DNA of 64,000 nt from Sinotaia quadrata. Taxonomy: Eukaryota; Mollusca; Gastropoda; Architaenioglossa; Viviparidae. Numbering within the stretch: position 1 is the stretch's first letter; every line of letters starts with the position of its first letter. The notes below the pieces were generated by a model that was given only the letters and a program-made list of their open reading frames with translations, made no database searches and had not been told where the DNA came from. The position numbers and the translations under genes are program-made. The DNA lies in assembly GCA_028829895.1 (NCBI GenBank), contig CM054181.1, positions 33,172,259 to 33,236,258 of the forward strand, read 5' to 3'. Below are positions 44,587-57,364 of this stretch, one piece after another.

Positions 44587-46134
44587 ATTTTTCAGGATAG
44601 TTTAGCAATGCCAATAATAATATATAAATAATTTTCTTTAAAATATTAAACTTGTTTCATCAACTAACTATTTAATTTGGGGGTTATTTATGTTGTTTAA
44701 CTGAAACAATAACTGAAACAATAATATAACTGCTAATACAAACATTGTATCTTTATGTCTAAATACTGGGTCCAGAATTTACAAATTTATGCACAAATAA
44801 TTTTGTAAGATATTTATTTTTGCATTTTAATCCAAGGAAAGTATGGTATTAAAAAATAGTTACAAAATAAATCAACATTATGGTAACAAAACTTTGCAAT
44901 TTGTACATAAAAATGTTTAATTTGTAATCAAATATCTGGCTGCACTTTGACACATATAATTCTTCTGACCTCAGTGTTAAGATAATGGGTGTTTGTTCTT
45001 CCTGTTTTTATTTTTTAATTAAAAAAAAATTAAAACAAAAATGTTAAATGGTACATTGCTTAACTGCTAATTCTTTTTTATCTTAATTATGATGATTTAT
45101 ATTTTTTTTATTGTAACTGGCTCTCAAACTAACTACTAAGACTCAGCAACCCAGCTATCATATGTAATGGCATTCCATTTTGATCAATATGCTTTGCTAC
45201 ATATATACATAGTAAAATTACTATCAATTAATCAACTGTTGTTTAATTACTCTGCCATATCTGATTTAATATTTTTTAATCTAGTGAATAAGATGATTCA
45301 TATATTAAATATATATTCATCAAATCTCTTATCTTCATCTTTTAATCTGAATTTGTATGGATGCATTTTATTACATCAGTGGTTGCATCATAATATTTTA
45401 ATTTATATACTGTAGCATTACTTTTAACACTATTCATAACTTAAATGTACATGACAGATTTTCTTCAGTAGATAAACTTAGTACTCTAGCCAGTACCAGG
45501 ACAAAAACTGAAGTCTTTAATTTCTGCTGTTAACTTTAGTTGGTAAATCCATTAGAATTTGATAATTATTATTAATATTACGCATCTGCAAAAACTACTC
45601 TATAAAATGAATAGTTGAAGTAACTTGATTATAATTAAATATTTTTTACTTTACAGTCTATTGTTTCAACTGCATATTTGCAATTTACAGAATTTTATTG
45701 CACTGATTATACCACCATTATTAAGGTGTTAAAAACAGATTTTTTCCAAAAGAATTCTTGCATTATTTTTTGTTGTTGTTTTTGTAACTGTATTATGATT
45801 GTTACTTTAGATCATGTATACACAGTATACTAATAATTGTAATATTAATAAGAACTTAAAGAAGAAATGCATCTATTTAAGCTTTATAAGATTATCCAAC
45901 TATTAAATTAATATAAAATTGGCCATTAACTGTTAAATTTAAAAGCTTTTGTTTTACAATACACTAAAGTATTAAATAAATAAAACAGTACACAAACAAA
46001 AACATAAAAGAAACACACATAACACTTATACAGGCATTCATGCACAAACATGCAAATATATAGAGAGAAATATAAAAATTAAAAGAAACTATTCTACTAC
46101 TAGGTAAAGTAATTAAAAATTATAATATGAATAA
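44587..46134. other. Very AT-rich stretch
   Basis: No recognisable transposase or other coding sequence follows the THAP relic. Only AT-rich DNA is seen. Confidence 0.45.
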
Positions 46135-46564
46135 CAATCACTCAATTAAAAACAAGACATCACTGCTGTTCTCTATATTGTTCATTATTAGAAAATAAGT
46201 AATTTTAAATTATATACAAAATGAGAAATCACTTATTAACTATACTACTATAAAAAAAGTATAAGACCAATAATACTTTCAATAATACTAATAGTAAAAT
46301 ATATATAATGACAATTACAAGACTTCGACTGTACTTAAAAAGCTTTCATCAACAATCACTCAATTAAAAACAAGACATTACTGCTTTTCTCTATATTGTT
46401 CATAATTAGAAAATAAGTAATTTTAAATTATATACAAAATGAGAAATCACTTATTAACTATACTACTATAAGACCAATAATACTTTCAATAATAGTACTA
46501 GTAGTAAATGTAATATATATAATGACAATTACAAGACTTAGACTGTACTTAAAAAGCTTTCATC
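46135..46564. repeat. 218-bp direct tandem duplication
   Basis: Two near-identical copies start CAATCACTCAATTAAAAACA at 46135 and 46353. Differences are mainly small indels (an 11-bp AAAAAAAGTAT segment, and a GTACTAG insertion in copy 2), indicating a fairly recent duplication. Confidence 0.96.
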
Positions 46565-46703
46565 ATTCATACAAAGATCATACAAATGATACATATCTCA
46601 TTTTAATAATAGTTAGAAATGAGTATATAACTATAAGCTTAATGATAACTGTGAACATATGGCATGTAGTATGATACTTTATATTATCATAAAAATAACT
46701 TAC

Positions 46704-46844
46704 CACACTGGGTCAGTCATTGTTTCCTCCAACATCATTAGAAATGATATGTGAGCTACTATCAGATGAACGTTTGCTGTCATCATCACGAATTGGATCA
46801 AAGTGGTACGTGTACCGTAAAATAAAAATTACATTGGCGGCCTT
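46704..46844 (-). CDS. Candidate first exon or transposon-ORF relic, Asp/Ser-rich
   Basis: On the minus strand GCCGCCAAT opens a frame reading AANVIFILRYTYHFDPIR, then DDDSKRSSDSSSHIISNDVG and GNND, to a TGA at 46713. The codon before GCC is AAG, one base from ATG, in an otherwise Kozak-like context. A perfect donor GTAAGT ends the exon, 12 bases beyond the stop. YxFxP followed by an acidic Ser-rich run recalls the N termini of uncharacterised invertebrate proteins often linked to mobile elements; this is a weak memory-based likeness. Loss of start and an early stop suggest a pseudogene. Confidence 0.35.
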
Positions 46845-47348
46845 TTGATCCCCTGCTTTACGTCACTTCAGCTTGCCTTTACCCTAAGGGCTTTGGGGAT
46901 TGTGTATCTTGTTTACAAACTATGTTTGACCTAGATTCCATTTCACTTAGTCTTTAAGTTCAAATTACTATGTTTAAATAAGTGCATTTATTAGCTTTAT
47001 AATGTATACAGTAAATAATGGGTGGAATGAAATATAATTACTTCTTTTTAAATACAATTAACATATTAAAACAAACACAGAGTACAATATTTTGTTAATG
47101 CTATGACTGATGGTGGTCCAGAAAAAATGCATAATTTTATAAAATGTAAAAGAATGTCCTGAACTGCTTAGTCAAAAAGAAAACAATCCATTATAAATTA
47201 TAGTTTCTTCAAAGTCCTATGAACACATGATCGTCACAATCAAGACACTTTCCCCTCCCCTCCTGTCCAACGAACAACCCTGTAGCATACTTTTGTCAAA
47301 CCTCTCCATAGCTTTCTTGATCGCTGCACGTTCTGACTTTATCATTAG

Positions 47349-47355
<7 letters not shown>
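46845..47355. other. Stretch upstream of the 46.7-kb candidate exon
   Basis: A TGACGTAA (CRE-like) element, on the minus strand, lies at about 46858-46866, 5' of the candidate exon. Otherwise AT-rich. Confidence 0.35.

Positions 47356-47442
<87 letters not shown>
47356..47442. repeat. Compound (CT)n-(CA)n microsatellite
   Basis: About 25 CT units pass directly into about 18 CA units. Confidence 0.98.
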
Positions 47443-47444
<2 letters not shown>

Positions 47445-50400
47445 GATTTCACATTCAACTTCAATGCAGTACTACAGACGAATAGAGGAGTTACTACAAC
47501 AGTGTACAGAAGGACGATAAAACATTATTGCATGCTTGAATTTGTTTCATTACCTTTCCCAGGATGCTGAGATTAGTCTTTCATTTCGTTTACATAGGCC
47601 GCGCGAAAAATGAAATATTCCTAGAGTCTGTTTACTTTCTTCCGATAAAAATAAAGAATAATCTCCAGACAGAATCGTTCCACTTCCGTCAATTTTCTTC
47701 GAGTGCGCACGCGCTATACTAGTATGTATACACACATCTCGCGGTGACAAAGAATATGTTCCACCCTGTAAAATGATCACCGTAATAAACAGTCCTTTTA
47801 CAATGCGTCTTAAATTAAAAGTAGATGAACTTGGGTAGGTGTTTTTAACGTGAATATATGTATATGATTGTGGAATTCTTTCTTATTTTCAATATATTGT
47901 GTTGATTGAAAAACTGAACATCAATAATATCTAATTTCACGTCCCTGCAGTATTTTTCTAAAATAATTTTACATTGAGGCTTAAAGCTTTTGATTTTGTT
48001 TAATCAATAATTTTGACTATGATATGAGTTGCAAAATATAATATTCTGTAGGGTGACAATTTTGAACAAGTTCTACTTTTTCTTTGATGGATGGGGATGA
48101 GTGTGTATTGATTGGCCTGAGGGGTTGTTTGTTTCTGTTGTTCGTTATTTTAATGATAATGTATATTTTATTGTCATTATAGGCCTACATATTTACATAA
48201 AGACGTCCGTTACCTCACACTCTGCGGTCTCGAAAAAGCATAAACATTTATAACCGCGCTGATAATACAAGTTATAAGAACAGTAGTTTCAGCAGTCACG
48301 CGAAAATGAGTAGTTGGGTCACTTTCCAACTTATTTCTGATTTATAGTACAAAATTAAAGATAAAATTAGGTAAATTGCTAGCTTGTTTTTGAATTTAGG
48401 TACAGAAACAATGTTAATGAGGACTCGTGTACACAAGAAATTGTGGTGGGGTGACTTAAATGTTGATACTGTAAATAGTATTTAACCACTTTCATTGACG
48501 CAATGCAAAAGAAAATATCGTGGTTAAAGTAATTGTTGATACTGTATATACTATGAAACAAATTTTAATGGCTGAGTTAATGTACTGGGGTGACAATTGT
48601 TGAAGTTGTAAATAGAATATCGCAGTACGCAGGTACATCTAGCTACATGCTTAATAACTTAAAATGTTTTCGTTAATATATGCAGTTTACAGTCTAAAAA
48701 TCACCTAAAAGTTTGGAAAATTAAAGTACGTGTATGTGGATAAGCGTGATTTTGTTTTAATCAAAAATATTAAAACAAATAAATAGAAGAAAGCAATAAA
48801 ATATTCCATTAAATTGAACATATCAATTCAAAGTATATTTTATAAATGTCTAATCGTTTGTACCTTGAATACAATTTGATTATGTTATTCGATGGTTATT
48901 TTTTAAAAGGATTATTAAACAGACAAATTGAACAATTCAACATCAGAGTATGTGTCTGAAACATTTTGCTATGAGAAGGGTAAGATGTTAATTCTTCACC
49001 ATCCTAGGCCACCCGTACCCATAGGCTAATCCCCAAAACAAACCTTCTGGTTGGCCACACGTGTTAGAAACATGGAATATAGTTAATGTAAAATAAAAGA
49101 GTTCTAGAAGATAGCTCGAGCCCCTTGATATATACAGCCAGGATAGTAAGTAAATACAGGTAACAGACTACAACATATAACATGTAAATGAGTCACCCTA
49201 ACATGAGTGGTCTAAGTATCAATAGTAAATTTATTCAACAAGAAATAACATAAGACAGCATGGTTACTTATAGTGAATAGTTTAACAGTTATAATTAAAA
49301 TATATAAATGGTTATAGTTCATAATATCATGACCACATGGTGTCATAAGAGAATGTTCATTTTGAGTCATATGGCACTGTAGTAGTTATTTTGTAGTTCA
49401 TTGAGTTTATAAGAGAACACTGGATGTTTCTGAGTGAACTCTAAAAGTACTTTGATTAAAGTTTGATTAGATTTGATTGAAACTTGACTAAAGCTGTTCA
49501 GTTTGTTGGTTTTAAAATCATTTAGTTTGGGGTTGCCTGACGTGTTGTCTAGGGTCCCAGTGACATATATATATATGGAACTGTATCTTCGTGGGTCATT
49601 CCACTCTGGCATTACTTCACGGTTTGATGATCGACGAATTCAACTACCAAGATAATGTGGTTCCATTCTGACATTGTTTTATGGCTCAGCACTCATTGAA
49701 TTCAATTTCTCAGATGAAGTTCTGATCTGCCACTAAAATACATATGAGTTAAGAATTCATCCACATGTGTTCTATGACAGAACATTTTTACTGACATGGT
49801 CATCATATATTTTAACATCATCAGTGAAATATAACAATATAAAATATAGTTAAGGTTAAATGAACATAGATATAATATTTAGTTATGCAAGCAAAACCAC
49901 ATATCTTCAGTGGTAATATATACAGAGGATGGTTTCCTTCCGTGTTGGTAACTGGCAATAAGGTTAGTAGTAAGATTTTACTTTATTAACACCTGGAGCC
50001 AAATACTCAATGGTCAGCTTGCATTCAACTGAAAAATATTAGGTGAGTTTCTTGTATGTTCATTTGCTTGCATTTGAGCAGCACTCTGTTTGTTTCATTA
50101 GAGTGAGTTCTGGAACATTCAGGTATGTTTCCAGCCTAAGGTCAGCCATTCTAAAAGGTAGGTTTGTGTGTAGACTATTTTTGGAGGAGGGTGGGTGTGG
50201 GCTACATAAGCCATTATGTGACAGTGTCTTTAAATAGACCTAAGTCACTTCATCAGTACATGATTACAATCATAACCAAGTTAGGCCTGATGTGTGAAAC
50301 TGGTTCCAATATTAAGAAAAAATATAAGAATGTTTGTCATTTATTTCATCAATTAAAACTAAAGAAGCTAAAACAATGCAAACAATCAATATCTATAAAA

Positions 50401-50745
50401 TAAACTTCAAATACTCTTATTCATTTCGTTAAGACTTTAAATGAACTCATCCATACAAAGTTCAATTTGCCCTCAATGAACCTGGTACACTTTCACTCCC
50501 TCTTGGCACATCTTGAATTTGGTACACTTTCAATTCGAGATCGAGTTCCTTTTAAAAAATTTAAAGGCTTTTAAATAAAAGTCTTAATCTGTGTGTGTTT
50601 GAGCAGACTCTCACTTTCATGGCTTTTTAAGATTTATCACCTATAGCCTTTGTGTCTGTTGATTCTTTGTGGTCGCCAAGTCATCTCGGCTTATCTTCCT
50701 TGTTTTCACTTTAAGAACAGGACCCTCTTTTCTAGCTTGTGCAAT
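47443..50745. other. Long stretch without a supported gene
   Basis: A CpG-containing patch at about 47560-47780 includes GTGCGCACGCGC. Elsewhere AT-rich, with an AT tract at 49566-49575. Short open frames on both strands show no motif. Weakly repeated GATACTGTAAATAGTATTTA/GATACTGTATATACTATGAA sequences occur at 48465 and 48537. Confidence 0.4.
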
Positions 50746-51027
50746 GGTATTATTATTAAAACCAGCAATAGTGTAGTGTCAGAATAGTTGTCTTATTTTT
50801 GTAATGCAGTTATTACTAAAACCAACAATAGTGTAGTGTCAGAATAGTTGTCTTATTTTTGTAATGCAGTTATTACTAAAACCAGCAATAATGTAGTGTC
50901 AGAATAGTTGTCTTATTTTTGTAATGCAGTTATTACTAAAACCAACAATAGTGTAGTGTCAGAATAGTTGTCTTATTTTTGTAATGCAGTTATTACTAAA
51001 ACCAGCAATAGTATAGTGTCAGATTAT
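50746..51027. repeat. Minisatellite, exactly 60 bp x ~4.7
   Basis: Units in perfect 60-bp register: AATAGTGTAGTGTCAGAATA, GTTGTCTTATTTTTGTAATG, CAGTTATTACTAAAACCAGC. ACCAGC and ACCAAC alternate strictly in five successive units, so the array may have grown as a 120-bp dimer. Confidence 0.97.
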
Positions 51028-51224
51028 TTCTTTACAAACTCTGCTATATCTCTAAAAATCGAAGGAGTATAAAACTGATTTTAGTAATAAAAATAATTGG
51101 GGGCACTTGTTCTCACCACCCCACCACCCAAATGTTTTGTTTTGTTTTTTAATGGCGCGTTTTCGAAGATTTGTTCATTTACTACCATAGACTAGAAATA
51201 ATCCCGCTCGCGCACTCAACGCGG
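51028..51224. other. Unremarkable stretch
   Basis: No feature is seen between the 60-bp array and the CT/GC/CA compound microsatellite. Confidence 0.4.
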
Positions 51225-51255
<31 letters not shown>

Positions 51256-51278
51256 GCGCACGCGCGCACACACACACA
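51225..51278. repeat. Compound (CT)n-(CG)n-(CA)n microsatellite
   Basis: CT tract, then GCGCGCACGCGCGC, then CA. The alternating purine-pyrimidine part could adopt Z-DNA. Confidence 0.93.
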
Positions 51279-51726
51279 TTTTAATGAAGTAAAAGAGAAA
51301 TAGAGAAGCAAAAATCAACTGTTTAATAGTACAGTGTATTTACCAAATACCCAAATTCTATTGTCGGAAGTAATCTGAAAATTCATCTGCAGTTACATAA
51401 ATTTGGAAGAAAACGGATGTGGGTCAACGTATATAGATGACAGAGTGAATGATAATATGTTTGAATAGATTACAACTTGATTGATTGTGGTGGTGGGGGG
51501 GGGGTCAGGTAAGGTAATTCATGTACAGCCATAATTGTTGTAAAAATGTATATTTTATGGTCAATTTTATATTTTTATTGCTCGTGTTAAAATCTTAGAA
51601 CGAATCACGCATATTTAATTTTGTTTTTTTTTTTTAAGTAATGAACGGTGAGCAGAAGCACTGAAATGCACTGCGTATATTGAACTGGAAAAAAAGCAAC
51701 AGGCTTTAAATCAATCTTGTTTTGAA

Positions 51727-52008
51727 CATTTTCTAATAAAATATTATAACTGTCAATGTGATGTACCCTTCTCATTTTCTAATCAAATATTATAACAGTC
51801 AATGTGATGCACCCTTCACATTTTCTAATCAAATATTATAACTGTCAGATGTACTCTTCACATTTTCTAATCAAATATTATAACTGTCAGTGTGGTGTAC
51901 TCTTCACATTTTCTAATCAAATATTATAACAGTCAATGTGATACACCCATCACATTTTCTAATCAAATATTATAACTGTCAATGTGATGTACCCTTCACA
52001 TTTTATGT
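51727..52008. repeat. Minisatellite, 46 bp x 6
   Basis: Units read CATTTTCTAATCAAATATTA, TAACTGTCAATGTGATGTAC, CCTTCA at 51727, 51773, 51819 and onward. One unit has lost about 6 bp (CTGTCAGATGTACTC). Confidence 0.96.
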
Positions 52009-52343
52009 CATACATCAAAAGTCAGTGGTTGTATGTTTTGCAGCTAAAAAGTCCTCCTCAGAGTATTTATGTATGCTCTTTTTATTTCATTGATAAAACG
52101 TCTACCATTGACAACCCTATATGAGAGCTGAGTCTTGGTTATAAAGGCAGTTACAAAAGGTCATTTGCTGCAAGATTATGTACAAGCTTACCAGTCAAGC
52201 TTGGAGTTAGATAATCATCTCCTACAATTCTAATCTATATGATCGACTCTTTAACATACCATTTTAATGATCTCGCCTTACTCTCAAAGTATCCATTCTG
52301 TTTTAGATTCCTAAAATGATTCCTAACAAACAGTTCAAATCGA

Positions 52344-52434
52344 TTATACTTTCTCAGTAACAAATTCACAGTCAGAATCGGAAGATGACCACAAAAACCT
52401 TGATGGCTTATATATCGGGAAACTGTAGATACCT
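52344..52434 (-). CDS. Candidate terminal exon or coding relic
   Basis: On the minus strand TTGAATTTCTCCTCAG is a good acceptor at 52435. The frame that follows reads RGIYSFPIYKPSRFLWSSSD then SDCEFVTEKV, and stops at 52344. A second frame overlaps and continues to about 52235 (RKYNRFELFVRNHFRNLKQN, GYFESKARSLKWYVKE). The two could be parts of one frameshifted reading frame. The Ser/Asp patch and Lys/Arg-rich tail look protein-like, but no family is recognised. Confidence 0.25.
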
Positions 52435-54071
52435 CTGAGGAGAAATTCAATTGCTCGTGCATTGCCCCTTACAGCGAAGCGACAGCTAAAACCGAAAGTA
52501 AAAGCTGAAGCATTCACACGGAAGCTTACGAGAAAAAAGGATGAATCAATATATTTTCTACGGAAGTCACAGATCATGTACATTTAGAAGTATATACAAT
52601 CTTGTACGTATTGAAAGTTCGCTATACAAACAACAAAACAAGTAAATACTGATATTAGCAAGGGAGCGCAACTCTCGTTGCTTCGTACTGCTTGTGTCGT
52701 CTGCTCCTTTGCGCTCATTTCCGGCCGGCAAATTCAGTCAGCATGAGGAACTGAGAAATGTGATTTGCGCGGTGTGGTCACAAGACATTATCAAGTTTTT
52801 CACTGTCACGTCAACTAGAGAAATACATAATGTTCTTTTCATTCAGAAGATTATCTTTCTTTTCTTTTTTTCAATTCACTGACGGAGTCTACAGACATCC
52901 GAAAGGCTGGAAGGTTTTGGTTTTAGTTTTGGCGTTCGTTCAGTTGTCTCACTTCATTTGGTGTGATTTTATTTATCAACTCTTAGCTAGTCAGTCACGT
53001 TGGCATGCGCCCAAGAAGTATATTAAATCAAAGTGTTTGTTTTAAAACTAAAACATAGAGAGGAATATATTATTCTATTGTTACGGTTGAACGCGATCTT
53101 AGAGGTTAATAATTGGCGTATGATTTACAACGTGTATTTGGTCACGTTAACAATAGCTATTATTCAATTTTTACATTGCACAGGAAAACAATTATTTTAT
53201 TTTTTAATTCTTCATTTATGAGAATATCCGCTTCCTCTATAACTGGGCCAATCTACAGCTCTGAAGTGTCTGTACTAACATGGGCGTGTTTTGTTTCTTG
53301 ATTCGTTGAAGTTTTAAATATGGACGCATTCTCTGGTATAACCACTTAGGAGTACATGCAGTCAGTGTACTCATTTAATAAACTCATTTTAACACTGTAA
53401 AGAACACCAGAAAGTTCCAATATTTTTTTTCAACAGTGGTTTTATCGGTAACTAGCGCTTTCTCCCGGCTTTCATTTTAACAGGAAGTTGTTCGGGTTTT
53501 TTGTTTTGTTTTTGTTTTTATTTTTTCGGAAGGGAGGGGGGGGGGTTGAGGGCATTGGGGTTATTTTGTTTTTGTTTACTTTTCTTGAATCACAAGGTTC
53601 ATATTTTGTGTTTACTTAGTTTTTGGATTTTCTTGAAAACAGAATTAATAATACTATGATCATTAGCATTATTTGCAGTTGAATTGAAATAATAAATTTC
53701 CCTTCACTTGTTTGCATACTACTTGGTTTCGTGTATATGTTATTTTCTTTTGTGTGGGGAGGATGGTTAGTGAGACCTGCTTATGAGCAAGCAAACTTGT
53801 AATGAAACAACATCATTCAAAACGACATGGAAATGACTGTCGGTTGTGCTACGTAGTGCCTAGCAGTTTATTAGACAAATATAATTATCATTGATGAAGC
53901 ATTTCAATAGTAGACAGAAGAATGTCCTTCAGACAAATCTTGGTGAAATAAGTATCGTTACTTAAAATCACGCTATGTATTTTAATGATTAAATAGGCAA
54001 ACAGTGAAACTTCAATTGTACGAAGTTTTAAAAAAAAGATAAACGAATAAATAGAGAGTCCATAGAATATA
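52435..54071. other. Stretch without a supported gene
   Basis: A GC-richer patch at 52660-52790 contains TTTCCGGCCGGC. A G10 run and T-rich DNA lie near 53500-53570. Nothing is supported as coding. Confidence 0.4.
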
Positions 54072-54290
54072 ACAGAAGTGGCATGTGCATAATTCAATAG
54101 GTTTATTTTCTGACGTACATTAATAAAGTGGAAGTGGCTTTGTGTATAATTTAATAAGATTTATTTTCTGACAGTACATTAAATAAAGTGGAAGTGGTTT
54201 TGTGCATAATTTACTAATTTTATTTTCCGAACTTATTTTAATAAAGCAGAAGTGGCTTGTGTATAATTTACTAAATTTATTCTCAGCGTG
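54072..54290. repeat. Minisatellite, ~62 bp x ~3.5
   Basis: Units read AATAAAGTGGAAGTGGCTTT, GTGTATAATTTAATAAGATT and TATTTTCTGACAGTACATT, with small length changes. Confidence 0.92.
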
Positions 54291-54315
54291 CTGCGCATTC
54301 CCTTGCTATACTATC

Positions 54316-54510
54316 GCTGTACAGACTGCCCATGTATACATTAGTCTCTCACTACTCGCTATATCACTCATGTCCTGTACAGACTGCCCATGTATACATT
54401 AGTCTCTCACTACTCGCTATATCACTCATGTCCTGTACAGACTTCTCACGTATACATTAGTCTCTGAATTGCACCTGTCAACTGTATCTAAGGACAGACT
54501 GTCTATGTAT
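54316..54510. repeat. Minisatellite, 58 bp x ~3
   Basis: Units start TGTACAGACT at 54318, 54376 and 54434, and contain CCCATGTATACATTAGTCTC and TACTCGCTATATCACTCATG. The last unit is diverged. Confidence 0.95.
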
Positions 54511-54581
54511 GCACTATTTTCAGAATTATTATTAACTTAATATTATCGTCTGTTACTTGAGAGTACATTAAGCATCCCCTC

Positions 54582-56083
54582 TGTGACGCCAGTGCCACCT
54601 AGTAGTGGTTATTATTATTATTGTTTTCTCTCTTCCACAAAGAAAAACATTTACAGTCACACAATATTCTGTATGTGGAAAGTTCTTACTAAAGGAAAAG
54701 ACAAATCCGTCTTTAATCTATATTTAGCAAGCGCCATCCATCCACTTTCTTCTCCAACACAAGGTTATCAATATGTGTAATGAGGTCAATAAATTTATTA
54801 AATCAACAATCAAATATATATATATATAAAGATTACTTGACATCGATATTTCCATGAAACCGTGTTTAATAATTTTTGTACTACACAACGTACATCCCCC
54901 AAAATACAATTCAATAATTCAATACAAATCACAGGATAGTTCTTATCAGAGAATAGAAATGGAGTTATTAAAGAAAATGATAATATTTTGTACACAACCT
55001 GAATTAGGCACTGTCTCAATAGGCTTTCACATGCTTTTGTAACAATGTCACAAGTTATAATTCAGTTCCATTTCCACATGTTTCTCTCCTCACTTTGAAA
55101 ACAGATTCATTGCTTGTTCTCTTAAAGCTAACCTGGCTGTCCTTTTTATTGCTGCACCAGTTCCTTCAAGCAGAACAACAATTATAGTGATTTCTAGTAA
55201 CATCCCTGTACCAGAAATCACTCGATGTAGTCAGCACACCTTGCCACCATTACATCAATGAAGTGCATTGTATTCTTACTATTACACACTGCAGTAGAGG
55301 CTTCCTGAGTCTACCACGGTCACAGCAGTTTAAAACCAATAAACCAGGTGATTCAAATAATACACAGAAAGAAAGGCTGCATGCCCCTTTAAAATATAAC
55401 CAGGCAACAAATGCTAAGTTTCCAGTTTAATCAAACTTTAACACCATTCATTCTTGCATTCAAGTCTCAACTTACAGTTTCCTGCAACAATATTTATTAG
55501 CCTGATACACGCATACAGCATAATAAATACAGCATTACAGGTTTTATGAGTGGTTTCATTAGAACAATGTCAAGTGTTTAACATACTATGTACGAGCATC
55601 ATAGTTCAAACATTTGTAGAAATAAGAGTCTACTCACATAATACATCTCTACGTGAAATACAAATAAAATATCAATAGCAAAAATGCATGAAATATTTCA
55701 AAGCCCATTCTCTCTCAAACAGTCACTAACTCACCGTTAAGCTCATGGCCACCTTTCAAGACCAGACTTCTTTCCACACCAATTTCAAGTGATCAGACAA
55801 TAGAATTCTCTACAGCATGTAAACCTTTTGATCTCAGCCCATTGGTTGGTATCATTCTCGTAAATCTTAACCACTGGATAATAAAAACTACTCATTTAGT
55901 TGGAACTGGTTTGCATTACATCAGCAATTTCTAGCATATTTTTTAAGTGGAGTGTTACTCCAATTCTGACATTTACAAAAATACCATCATATGGAGTGCC
56001 CAAGGCCGGGTCAATTTGACAATTTAACAATTTATATAACAATTAAATTTAGAAGTAGAGATAGGCAAATTTACTCTGTCACA
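54582..56083 (-). mobile_element. Dispersed ~1.5-kb element, copy D (near full length)
   Basis: On the minus strand it begins TGTGACAGAGTAAATTTGCC at 56083 and ends CACTGGCGTCACA at 54582. It aligns in order with copy E over both halves. It has the AATAAATTTATTGACCT region near its 3' end, where LTRs carry a polyadenylation signal. TGT...ACA ends suit an LTR; 7-8 bp inverted termini also suit a short-TIR transposon. No coding sequence and no obvious target-site duplication were found. Confidence 0.85.
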
Positions 56084-56411
56084 CCGTCTTTCTCTAACTG
56101 TTCAGAACAAGATGGAAAAAATGAACTTCGTTAATTGATTAGGATATGAACGTCTCAAACAATAAAAATTAAACGTTTGTGAGTTAAATTGGTAAAGCCA
56201 TACTAATGTATCAACGTTGTGGTCTGCTTGTAGAATATGTAAAAAGCAACGTGACTGTGATTTTCCTCTCTAGAATGAATAAACATTTAATTTTTATTGA
56301 CTGATTAATTAATGTGCTCGAAAAGCCGCTGACTCACTCATTTGTCTCATAGGCTGCTATTAAGCATCCCATAATTATTTTATGAGAGGAAAGACCTCCG
56401 CACATGTATCG
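56084..56411. other. Unremarkable stretch
   Basis: Between element copy D and the 49-bp array. No feature is seen. Confidence 0.4.
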
Positions 56412-56610
56412 TATTTATCCCTCTACTATTTACAACCTCTCATAATGTAGACCGATGTAGTCCAACACGTCTACTCTTTACCACCTCTCGTTATGTAGAC
56501 GACATAGTCCAACATGTCTACTCTTTACCACCTCTCGTTATGCAGACGATGAGTCCAATACTTCTATTCCTCTACTCTTTACAGCCTCTCGTAAAGTAGA
56601 CCGAAGTAGT
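56412..56610. repeat. Minisatellite, ~49 bp x 4
   Basis: Units read CTCTACTCTTTACCACCTCT, CGTTATGTAGACGA and AGTCCAACATGT, with diverged end units. Confidence 0.92.
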
Positions 56611-57364
56611 CAACCAATGACAATGCATTTGTTGATATGGTCAAGGTCAAGGTACTTTATATCAGTTATGTCGCATTCATCGTCATGTGGTTATTCCTTT
56701 TTTGTTTTTGGAGCTTTTGTTTTCCAAAACGGCTCTATCAGTATCACTGTTTTGTTCGGTGTATGATTAGGGTTAGAGATAAGGTTAGGATTAGTTTTAT
56801 TAAATTCAATTTCACAATTAAAGAATAAATAAATAAAGCTATCATTCTGTTAGTTCTAAATTGGTGCATATTTGTTTGCTTCGAAAATGGGCCTAGTATT
56901 AATTATTTTTATCTGATGCAAGCCTTCATTGGTCAGCAGAAAAGAGGCTACTGTTAGTCTTCTCGATAAAACACAATCTAGTTTTCATCCTCCATGAGGG
57001 CAGCCATTCAGTCTATTTGTTGAAGGCTATATCATATGTCCTATGCATCTGTTCCGGTGCATAGTCAAATCTGTTTTCTTTCTGTCACAGATAATCAGTC
57101 AACTCACTTGAAGTGGATTCAAAGTAACTCTGATTCTTGAACTTTTCAGTCAGCTGGCGAGCTGTAGCATTTCATCATATCACTGGGGTTGTCTTAGTTC
57201 TCTAATATTTTAACATCCGACTCAGAACTGAGCTGGATTCAACCAGTAGTAAAATAAGGGTACATTGAATGTAATCTGTAGTCTAACAATGTTGTATATT
57301 AGTGTACATTGTGACGGAACGAGAGGTGGCCCCTTGATATTGGCTGCACCTTTTAGATTTACAG
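56611..57364. other. Stretch upstream of the 57.4-kb candidate exon
   Basis: Possible intron or flank. No repeat or gene is recognised. Confidence 0.35.
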
